Assembly: GCA_021018815.1 (NCBI GenBank)
Contig: JAITYX010000045.1
Location: 186,001 to 250,000, forward strand
From: Talinum fruticosum
Lineage: Eukaryota > Streptophyta > Magnoliopsida > Caryophyllales > Talinaceae
DNA: 64,000 nucleotides
Reading direction: 5' to 3'
The translations under genes were made by a program, and so were the position numbers. The notes under the pieces are model-generated. The model made no database searches. It worked only from the letters and a program-made list of their open reading frames with translations, and had not been told where the DNA came from. Below are positions 55,319-64,000 of the stretch, piece after piece (positions within the stretch are counted from its first letter, which is position 1; each line of letters starts with the position of its first letter).

Positions 55319-55992
55319 ATGCCTAAAAGAGGTTTCGCTCTAGACTTTCTAGGGTCTCGCAACTAAAAATCCAAGAACCAAGCACCAAGAGGGTCCTTCT
55401 AACGACTTCAAAATCCTCGCCACCCAACATCTTACGTTAGATGACAAATTCTTGCCAACCACAACCTTTTTGTGGTTGAAACACATCAAAACCACAGGTG
55501 TATACAACTTTCTTTGTTTGAGTGAATTCATATACCCAAAACTCATTGCTGAGTTCTATTCGAACCTTTCTTGCTCTAAGGGAATCATTACCTCAAGAGT
55601 TCGCAACACTATGGTTTGTATAAATCTCTCTCTCCTCCATCGTCTTTTTAAAGTTTCATCTATCTTCCTCAATAGCAACCCCATCCCCTTCAACAAAGTT
55701 GCTGATGAGTTCTTCGAGAAATACGCCAAGGAAGTGCCCGAGTCACGTAAGAATTTTCTCGTGACTCGGATGAAGACCGAGGCTAGACTTCTTTGTTTCT
55801 TGCTGATGAGAACTTTTTCTCTCATCATTCCAGCAAAGAGAATCTCAACTCAAAGATTCTCAAAGCTTTGTTAAATATTCTTGAGGGTGACGACGTAGAC
55901 CTCTTTCGCGCTATCATCATGCAGATAGCCATTGTGCCGGCTCGGACTAAGAAATCCACCCCTCTTTCTTTCGGAGCCCTTCTTACCCTTAT
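55319..55992 (+). pseudogene. ORF3 (envelope-like) of S copy D, first part
   Basis: ATG at 55319 (MPKRGF) followed by a frameshift. The open frame 55452-55874 holds the core: YNFLCLSEFIYPKLIAEFYS, NLSLLHRLFKVSSIFLNSNP, EVADEFFEKYAKEVPESR-like text, TRMKTEARLLCFLL. A shifted frame 55793-55992 continues LNILEGDDVDLFRAIIMQIA and TPLSFGALLTLI. The Arg/Lys-rich head and the helical core match the other copies. Interrupted at 55992 by a solo X LTR; the homologous C-terminal part follows at 57253. No membrane segment is evident; function unknown. Confidence 0.55.
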
Positions 55993-57247
55993 TGATGGAG
56001 AGTGGACCGCCCTAAAGTTTGAGCTGAAGGAAAAACACTTTGAAGGGTCAAACATGCTTGGCAATGAACCGAAAACACTTGAATTTCCTTTGTTCATTTT
56101 TGATCCCGGAGGATGAGTAGCCGAGCATGTGATCTTTTATGTCTTATGTTCATAAATAATTATTTACCTAAGAGCCTAGAAGAAGAATCAAAGCTAGCCA
56201 AAGCTAGCCACCTAAATTCCTCCATGTTAAAGCAAGTGGATTCGGCTTTGTCCAGTAGTAGCCTTGTCCAGTCAGTGGCCTTGTCCAGCTCATGTTCATA
56301 AATAATCTAGTGCTTAAATATGGCCGGTCCATATTGTCATATGATGCTACCTAGGCCAGAAAGAGAGCAACAAAGGAAGAGCATTACAGGGAAGTCTAGA
56401 AGCATCAAAATGAGAAGCTTGGGAAAGGGGAAAACAATCCACAACCACATGTTCCCAATTTTGTAATACTTGGCTAGAATTCACTCTAGCTTAACTTGGA
56501 GGAGGGAAAGAATCTTGTTAGTTTTATTATCTTTTTACTTTATTTTCCAGCTTAGTTTCAGCTTGTAAAATGCCATTGTTAGGCATTATATATTCAGCTA
56601 GCATAGCTCTTGTAAAAACAACTTGATGAATATATGAATTTTGAGCTTTGCTCTTTTGAGATGGATTTCTCAACCCCTTGAATTCTCATTGCTGTATCCG
56701 AGCCTTGGCAAGCTTGGTGGTGTCCTTTGAGTCTTTACAATCCCCGGTGGTGTTTCACGTATCCGGCCAGATTGCAAAGTGCCCCTTGATTCAGCTTGGT
56801 GGTGTTTACGTATCCAAGCCAGAATCCAGGTTCTATCCAGCGACTTCCATCAACCATATCTCCCAATCCATGAATCATCTCTTTCCAAAATTTCACACAC
56901 TTCATCTTACATGAGTTGAGACCATCTCCACCAAATCTCAGCTTAAACCAAGAAGAACTCCGCCCTCCACCCTTGAAACAAACAAAGAGACTCATCCTGG
57001 ACAGTCAGCATAGAACCCTGACTTTCAGCTCTGTGTTCAAGGCTTTCCCGACCTCCAAAAATTCCAATATTTTTACACAACCTTCTTGGCCCAGTTAATA
57101 ACCATCCTGTCAAATTTCAGCTTCAAATTCATCCATTTGCCCCTCCTTTCACATTTTCTCCCAGAACCGCACCTGCAGGACCTGTTCGGCCAGCTTGCTT
57201 GTTTGCGGTTTTGCTTATCTTTTTGCTTCCGCTCCCACTACACATCA
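55993..57247 (+). repeat. Solo X LTR, TSD CTTAT
   Basis: 1,255 bp, TGATGGAGAGTGG..CACTACACATCA, flanked by CTTAT at 55988-55992 and 57248-57252. It interrupts ORF3 of copy D between ALLTLI and the FKQLKVPLPSDPNEV segment. The motif pair is at about 56747 and 56799. Confidence 0.93.
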
Positions 57248-57501
57248 CTTATCTTTAAACAACTCAAGGTTCCGCTCCCCTCAGACCCAAACGAAGTGTC
57301 CGAAGCTGCCATCGTCGTTGGCGAAAAGAGCTTCTTCGATACGGGTACCGAGAAACACAACTCGGTGTTTGGATCCACGGCTCGAACCGAGGCAACCTTC
57401 TCCTCCGCCTCGGACTCGGACCGCCCCGAATCCACCATCTTAATTTCTTTTTCTCTTTTTTTATTTTTTTATTTGTCCCGACATCAAATTGTATTAGCTT
57501 G
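57248..57501 (+). pseudogene. ORF3 of S copy D, C-terminal part
   Basis: After the solo LTR: FKQLKVPLPSDPNEVSEAAI, VVGEKSFFDTGTEKHNSVFG, a Ser/Asp-rich stretch (SSASDSDRPES), then a frame ending at 57501. SEAAIVVGEKSF matches SFEAAIVVSKRNF in copy C, which confirms continuity across the insertion. The final hydrophobic FSLFLFFYLS comes from a T-rich run and need not be a real membrane span. Confidence 0.5.
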
Positions 57502-57914
57502 ATACATTCTTCCCTCTTTTTTTGTTTTTGCTTGAAAGGCAAGAGGGAGAATACTAGAAACTTTGTTGTATTGTTTAGGGGAGTTTTTCTCACCCTCTTT
57601 CATGTACTTTCCATGTTTTGTTTTTCTGTATAGATAGATGAATGAAGCTCTAGTTTTGAGCATACTGATTTCGAGTTTGAATTTCTTATTTAAGTTTTGC
57701 TCCGATATATGAGCTCGTTTCTCTATCTTACTCCGATATCATTACTCACAAGTTTTAACCATATGAGTTATCTGCAAAAATATTCTAAGTTCAAAACATT
57801 TTAATCATTACTCTCTACTCGAGATATTCTACTAAGTGAGAATGAAAACTCAAGATTATTTCACCAACAAAGTTTCTATCTAAGTATGGAATGTCTTTCA
57901 TCAAAAGGGGAGAT
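57502..57914 (+). other. 3' UTR and polypurine tract of S copy D
   Basis: A/T-rich, no ORF. Ends GTCTTTCATCAAAAGGGGAG with polypurine tract AAAAGGGGAGA (57903-57913), the arrangement common to all S copies. Confidence 0.65.
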
Positions 57915-59299
57915 AGAAGACTCGGACTCGAAACTATATCACTCTAAATTCTACCACAAGACTTAGGTACAAACCTCATCCCTCCTAAGTTTTGATTAAA
58001 AGTCATTCGAGTGTTATAGAAACTACTGCATATGTTTTCATTCGATTCTAATTGACTTAGAAAATTCATTTTCATATATCATCTCACACCGATGTTTCGA
58101 GTCACTCAAACACTACTAAAATTTATCGCATGTTGAAATAATCTCTCTAACACTTCATATCTCGCTTCCGATCGCATATCTTGAAGAAAAGTGAATTACA
58201 GCGTTAATTCGACCTTCTAAGTCGAGCATATTTGTTTGAGCATTATTTGTCTAGATCAAGTATTTATACTCCGATATTGTCACTCTTATAACTTGATCTT
58301 TACTAAGATCGACTCTAATGACATTTGAGTATAATGATTATTAGACTCAAAAATTCCACTCTTCTAGGCCCGAGATAATTGTGCACTTAATTATCCTAAT
58401 TAAATTATTATCTATGCCTAATCATGGACCAAAAGTATTTTATACTTTGAGAACCAAAATGATTTACTTCGTAGGTTATCCAAATGTGGTTATCTTATTT
58501 CGAAATACAAACATAACCGGCTTCAAGCCGTCAATCACCATCAGCTGATTGGAGCACCTTTAGGAGTCAAGAGCCGTTGCACAAAGTTCACATCTCAACG
58601 GATCTTTTCGAGTGACTCGGAGGAACCGATTACAACGGTTACAAAAGACTTTTGTTCGAAACCGAGTTACAACGGCGAATCCGCTTGGTCATCTATAAAT
58701 AGAAGCCAACTCTCAAGACTTGAAGATTGTTGGAATTATTGTCGATACACATTACTTAAGATAAAATCATTGTATTCGTACTCAATCTTCTACTTACAAC
58801 TCCCGACTTGTAACTCATACTTTCCGAGTTGTAAAGTCTTGTAATCATTAACATACTCCTTCTTACTTGCTGAGTAAGGTCCCTTGACCGAGCCGTAAAG
58901 GTTAACTCAGCTCGGTTGTCCCTACCTGTAAAGGTTACCTCGGTTAGGAAGTATTGGATCAAATAAGGGAAGTACTAGATCAAATAAGGGAATTTACGAG
59001 TCTAGGAAAACTCGTAAGGAATTGTTTAAGGGAGCAATTTTTGTTGAGTCACTCTGCTATATTTTGTGGATTCAAAATAGTGGATTTCACTTGGTGCTTA
59101 GACTAACAGAGTGTCTGTGGTTTTCCGCCCAAGGAGGGTTTCCATGTATATCCGAGTTTACACTTTTTCGAGTCCAATCTAAACTCAAATTGTCTAGTTC
59201 ATTCTCTTCTAACCTTAAATCTTCCAAGTTTATTAAAATTTCCCGATCACCAATTCACCCCCTCTAGGGCGACTAAAACTCTCCAAGAGCAAACCTTCG
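57915..59299 (+). repeat. 3' LTR of S copy D
   Basis: About 1,385 bp. The start reads AGAAGACTCGGACTCG where TGAAGACTC is expected (T to A at the first base). It is collinear with 52678-54150 and ends AGCAAACCTTC. The terminal CA is blurred by the adjoining repeat at 59303. Confidence 0.8.
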
Positions 59300-59302
59300 A
59301 GG

Positions 59303-59512
59303 CTTGGTGTCTAGATTGACACTTGTTTGTGGTTTTCTCGCCCAAGGAGGGCTTTCACGTATTTTCTATGTTCTTACTTTATGAGTCCGTTCTATAATTA
59401 GAATATCTTTTCCGAGTTCCGACTTGCTAGAAAATCATTTACTTTAGAAAGTTTCTTTCTCACCCTATTCACCCCCTTCTAGGGTGACTCGGACTCTTAA
59501 GAGCAAACTTTA
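59303..59512 (+). repeat. Extra S-type LTR 3' end (~210 bp)
   Basis: CTTGGTGTCTAGATTGACAC, then GTGGTTTTCTCGCCCAAGGA, ACCCCCTTCTAGGGTGACTC, AAGAGCAAACTTTA repeat the last ~210 bp of the preceding LTR with differences. Probably a remnant of another S LTR or a duplication at the junction with T element 2. Confidence 0.6.
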
Positions 59513-60099
59513 GATCGAAAATTCATCATGTTAGTAACACACTTTCGTGCGCCTGGTGAAGATTCCCTTAAGGGCATGTAAAGCTAACTGGAATCGGATA
59601 GACATCGTTTGAGACTGCTTCCAGTCGTATCGAAAATTCATCATGTTAGCAACACACTTTCCGCATACAACTAGAAGTAAAAGAGAACAATACTCTTACT
59701 CCTTTCCAATTCTTTAAGAGTGGATGACCCACGCATTCCGACTCGGAGAGTTCGGGGATACCGATAATACGTGGGAGTTCTCAAGGCCGAGACACGTCAA
59801 CACTCGAGATATGGACATCACCCGGCAGAACCTATAGCAACGAGGTTAATTTCTATACCGAACTATAATCACAAAAATGAGAAAAGTGAGACTCGACCAA
59901 TCTTCGACCTAATTATTGGGCCCTTCATGAACTGGGATCCAAGAAATCATTTAAGGACACCCGGTGGTTATTTCTCCCTATTCTTCTTGGGTCATTAAAT
60001 GGAAGTAAAACATGGTTTGTGGCCGATCTCGGGAACAAAAGGTGGCCACGTATTGTAGCGGATTTGAGGTGTAACCCGTTCACCAAGGTACTAACAAAA

Positions 60100-61380
60100 A
60101 CCAAATGAACCCTCGAACAAAATGCGTCTGTCACTTAACTCCCTCACGACTCCAAGGCTTGAAGGGAGCCGACTTTGGGTCCACGAGTGAAAATTGGCCT
60201 CCACACACAAGACCCATGAAACAACAAGGCAAAACAAACAAGCTAGAGTGGCAAAGCATGACCGTTTGGCCAACGCTAACCCGACCACGGCCACAACCAC
60301 TAACCCACCACGAGGTTGTGGGCTCGGGCGAAATTAGAATTGAAGACCGGAAACATTTTGGGCCATTTAAGCATGAAATTTAAGGTATAAAAATGACATA
60401 CTGTGGCCACTTTGTTAAGGGCGGACCGCAAGAAGGTAATCCCGAGCTCTTTTTGCTACCGGAGGTGAAATTTAGCCGATGGCACTGAACCCGGAAAGGA
60501 GGGGTGATTCCTTTTAATCGGGTAAAAACTAGGGAAAATACTCATACAACCACGACTACAAACTTACCACATTAGTAAATCTCTTATCCACTCAAGATAA
60601 ATATTTTGGAGACTAAAAATGATGAGCATACCTCTATGACCGTCCACATACAACACAAGGGCATATAACTTTTTGAGTCCTTCTCGGATTTGTTGCACCT
60701 AACCCCGACACGTAAGGCCCTTAATAAGCAAGGGTACGTTGGGACACCCCAATTAAGGTCTTTCATTTTATCCTATTCCACTAAAATCATTAGGTAGTGG
60801 ACATGCACTTTGGACCCTTGATGGTAGAAGATGGACGTGCATAACATAAGGGCAAGCACTATACGGACTTGTTGTTGCGAGGTTATGTTAAGCCCACAAC
60901 TCAAAATTTTCAAAGGCCTCGAAAAGGATGGAGTACTTAAAGTAATTGGCCTAAGGAAATCATGTAGTTATGTGACCAAAGAGGTGATGCAAATAGTTAC
61001 GATTTTTGTATAAGTCTCGGTCATAAACTAAGGGTTCCCCGAGAAGCCCAAGCCCGTGAGAACGATAAAATCAAGAGGAGTATCGGTCATCTCCCTAAAC
61101 GGGAGATGAAAGGTGTTTGTGGTATCCTAAAACTGTTACCAAATGGCTTGGGTAGGATCACGCCCCTTACGGTCACACATATGGCTTAAGACAAAGTAAA
61201 GAGGACCAAACCCCGACTCTAGTTATAACTTGTTCCAAGGGGTAATTCTGCTCCTTAAAAGTGTTAAAAAACATTATGGTTGTACCACTACTGCAAATAG
61301 TACCCCTCGAAAACACCGAAAATTCAACAATAGTCTTAGTTGAAGATGCCACATTAGCATATGACAAGAACAAACTCAAG
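60100..61380 (-). pseudogene. Antisense plant mobile domain (PMD) relic, T element 2
   Basis: On the strand opposite to the element. The minus-strand reading around 61125-61045 gives TFHLPFREMTDTPLDFIVLT, GLGF, then after a shift LGEPLVYDRDLYKN-like text, the same PMD core as 16546-16440. The following region to about 60600 parallels the second PMD block (VHVHYL-, IKGLTCRG, IREGLKKL), strongly decayed. Stops and shifts throughout. That both T elements carry it in antisense shows it belongs to the family. Confidence 0.55.
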
Positions 61381-62230
61381 TCAAGGCACTTAACATAGTG
61401 GATATTGTAAGCAAAGAAACGTGGCTTTCCGCCTCCACCAAGAGGTCATTGGGGGTTTAACTCATGGTGAGGTCGCCATTCCCGCTCTAAGAAGTTGTCT
61501 TTAGTAATGCTTTCAACTCTTGTCCTCATAACAGGGTGAGAATGTCTTTGAGACATGTTTTTGGAAATTTCTTCGAGAAAACCAATCTAGTTTTCTCAAG
61601 GCAAGATGAGAGTAAGCTAGAGCTAGACTGAAGTAAGTTAGAAAAACAAGAAGCATGGAGAAGAGTAAGTGAAGTGTACAAAATGAACACATAAAGCTCC
61701 CATTTTCTGATGCAAACTTGACCAACTAGACAAGTGCATAAGACAAATTCAAAAAGCAAAAAGAGACCAAGCATGGAGTGGCCAAGAGCATGCACCAAGA
61801 CCACACCCTACCTAATGCCTGACCGGCGTTGGTCACGAGGCTTGACTAGAGTCGGCTTGGTGACATCTTTACACACATAAGCTAGGCCTAACCAGTGTCA
61901 TGACCCATCAGGTGTGGATGGCTGTTTTTGGATGTTATGCATGCAAGTGGATCCTTGGAGCCCACCTCTTTTGCTTTATAATATTTATTCTTCAATTTGT
62001 TTTTGACTAAATTGTTCAACTAAAAGTATCGAACATTCGTGAATTATCGAACTTTTGTGAATTTACGAACAATATGCTACTACGACGAGAATTGTTAAGC
62101 CAAGGTTCAAATCAAGAGACAATCAAGCTTCAACATAATTACTGAGCTTCGGGACTTTGATCAAGCCAAGCCTAGGATCGTTTAGCCGAATTCTAGAATG
62201 CATGAATTGGGATCAAGTTCGGGCCTCCTG

Positions 62231-63276
62231 TGATGGAGAGTTGCTTGCTACATGGACTCCAAAACCTTGTGTCATCGTTACCGTGGTACAAAACGAAGCG
62301 CTAGCATGATAACCTACGGGTTAATGAACGTGTGTACAAAAATAATGCAAGCTGGTCGGTCCATATTTCTTTCTACAAATAAATCAAGCAAGAGAAGGAG
62401 CATTCTAGAAGCATACATCATGGTGGAGGAAGGTTGTTAGAATCTTGACAAAGGAGGAAGCAACCGTGGCCACATGTTCCTTAACCATCAAATGCTTGGC
62501 TAGAATTCACCCTAGCTTGGCTTGGAGAAAGGGAAAGGAATATTGATAGTTAACATTTTGTTTTTGCTTTATTTTTAGGCTACATTCGGTTATGTGAAAT
62601 GCCATGGCAAGGCATTATATAATCAGCTCATGTGCTTCATTGTAATTCAACTTTGATGAATATATGAACTTTGAGCTTTGCTCTTTTGAGATGGATTTCT
62701 CAACCCTTTGAATTCTCATTGCTGTATCCGAGCCTTGGCAAGCTTGGTGGTGTCCTTTGAGTCTTTACAATCCCCGGTGGTGTTTCTGTATCCGGTCAGA
62801 TTGCAAAGTGCCCCTTGATTCAGCTTGGTGGTGTTTCTGTATCCAAGCCAGAATCCAGGTTCTATCCAGCGACTTCCATCAACCATATCTCCCAATCCAC
62901 GAATCATCTCTTTCCCAAATTTCACACACTTCATCTTACATGAGTTGAGACCATCTCCACCAAATCTCAGCTTAAACCAAGAAGAACTCCGCCCTCCACC
63001 CTTGAAACAAACAAAGAGACTCATCCTGGACAGTCAGCATAGAACCCTGACTTTCAGCTCTGTGTTCAAGGCTTTCCCGACCTCCAAAAATTCCAATATT
63101 TTTACACAACCTTCTTGGCCCAGTTAATAACCATCCTGTCAAATTTCAGCTTCAAATTCATCCATTTGCCCCTCCTTTCACATTTTCTCCCAGAACCGCA
63201 CCTGCAGGACCTGTTCTGGCCAGCTTGCTTGTTTGCGGTTTTGCTTATCTTTTGCTTCCGCTCCCACTACACATCA
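62231..63276 (+). repeat. Solo X LTR, TSD TCCTG
   Basis: 1,046 bp (the shortest complete X LTR here), TGATGGAGAGTTGC..CACTACACATCA, flanked by TCCTG at 62226-62230 and 63277-63281. Nearly the same as 56600-57247 in its second half; the first part is shortened by about 200 bp. Inserted in T element 2 just before its 3' LTR. Confidence 0.92.
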
Positions 63277-63422
63277 TCCTGTCTTGGAGTTATAGTTCAA
63301 CAGTAGCATATTCTAGACACTTCGTATCGATCGTTATTCGAGCGACACCCAAAATCTAGATAAGTATCCTTTAGTGTCTACTTTGACACTTCTTCTTTCG
63401 AACTTGATCAAACTGGGGCTAA

Positions 63423-64000
63423 TTGTAGATACTGAAAATGTGCCACCCTCATCTTTTATATTTATTTTATTTTAATTTGTCGGCCCAATGATGAAATCTC
63501 AATCATTTTTCCAAACTTGAATCATGATTGGAGTCTCATCGAGTGTGATAGAAACTAGGAAACCACAAAGAACCCATCAACACCACAAAATCAGCCCTTT
63601 TAGCTTGGGCTGGCCTACGAACCCATTTTCTTTTGGTTGAACTAAGCGTAGATAAGGCCGTCGCCGGGTCCCGGTCTAAACTGCGTATTAATCGCGAGTG
63701 TTTCACTCTCATAGTTCCAACATAACAGGGAGCTCAAGTGACCATACGACATTGTTTTGACCGTCACCCCATTTCATGGCGTATATTGCCAAAATGCTGC
63801 GTTTTGTTCCTCTAGTGACCAACCAAGACACATAACTTCAAGGCGTCACTACGACACTTTGTTTTGACCAGGTGCTGCATTTCATGGCCTACACAACTAA
63901 AACGCTACATTTTGTTCCAACACCCAACCGAGGCACGGATGTCAAGATCTCCGGATGACGTTGTTAAGAGGCCAACACCATGTATCTCGGCCCCCTCTAT
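63423..64000 (+). repeat. 3' LTR of T element 2 (start only)
   Basis: TGTAGATACTGAAAATGTGC parallels the T LTR starts at 3417, 17293 and 19596, and later blocks (GGCCCAATGATGAAAT, CATTTCATGGC, AAAATGCTGCGTTTTGTTCC) match the repeat units of 3757-4230. It leaves the window at 64000. Confidence 0.8.

Larger units (their letters stand above)
59513..64000 (+). mobile_element. 3' part of a second Tat/Ogre-type element (T element 2)
   Basis: 59550 onward aligns with T element 1 from about 14990 to its 3' LTR: AAGGGCAT(A/G) and CTGGAA(C/T)C(C/G)GATAGA blocks, antisense plant mobile domain, purine tract 63410-63419, LTR from 63423. The gag-pol half is missing on the left, where S LTR sequence takes over at 59513. 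The right LTR runs out of the window. A solo X LTR lies at 62231-63276. Confidence 0.75.

Noticed and set aside
57430..57501. Membrane span at the end of ORF3 (FSLFLFFYLS), as evidence for an envelope
   Set aside because: Encoded by a T-rich run unique to copy D; not found in copies A, B or C.
1..64000. Host protein-coding gene or a non-transposon multigene system
   Set aside because: Every coherent protein segment found belongs to gag, protease, RT, RNase H, integrase, ORF3 or antisense PMD-type ORFs of LTR elements.

Overview
The window looks like gene-poor, repeat-packed nuclear DNA of a flowering plant, probably a eudicot. I see no host gene, tRNA, rRNA or bacterial feature. Nearly all of it is nested LTR retrotransposons of three families. 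Their edges can be placed from terminal TG..CA, primer-binding sites, polypurine tracts and 5-bp target-site duplications (TSDs). The species cannot be told from the sequence. Family X has about 1.05-1.37 kb LTRs (TGATG..CATCA) and a tRNA-iMet primer site. Its only ORF is of Ty3/gypsy origin and holds an aspartic protease but no gag and no complete RT, RNase H or integrase. Family S is Ty1/copia, probably Sirevirus/Maximus-like: LTRs about 1.3-1.47 kb (TGAAG..CTTCA), gag-pol, then a third, envelope-like ORF after pol. Family T is Ty3/gypsy of the Tat/Ogre type: LTRs about 2.0-2.25 kb, a tRNA-Arg-like primer site, and antisense ORFs between pol and the 3' LTR. 
 Layout. 1-1433: head-to-head chimera of two X LTR pieces. 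1434-3416: 3' end of plus-strand S copy G (RNase H relic, ORF3). 3417-19312: a 15.9-kb T element inserted in G. 19313-19595: end of G. 19596-20523: short T-like LTR fragment. 20863-43547: three minus-strand S copies in series (A, B, C), each with LTR, ORF3 and RNase H/RT but no gag, protease or complete integrase. These are interrupted by a solo X LTR (22383-23750), the complete young X element H (26873-31607) and another solo X LTR (41420-42628). 43548-48822: a second, minus-strand X element (I), with a solo X LTR inside its own LTR. 48823-59299: plus-strand S copy D, the most complete (gag to 3' LTR), carrying a solo S LTR in pol and a solo X LTR in ORF3. 59303-64000: a partial S LTR, then the 3' part of a second T element with antisense plant-mobile-domain sequence, a solo X LTR, and the start of its 3' LTR. 
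 How the parts relate. T and S are old and full of stops and frameshifts. X is the youngest layer: it is inserted into S, T and itself, and element H has two 1,271-bp LTRs with no difference seen by eye. H keeps a 688-codon ORF open and lacks enzymes for its own copying, so it presumably depended on proteins from an autonomous relative. The observations most worth following are the protease-only X family, a TATA/pyrimidine-patch core-promoter pattern repeated upstream of ORF3 in all five S copies, and antisense plant-mobile-domain ORFs in both T elements.
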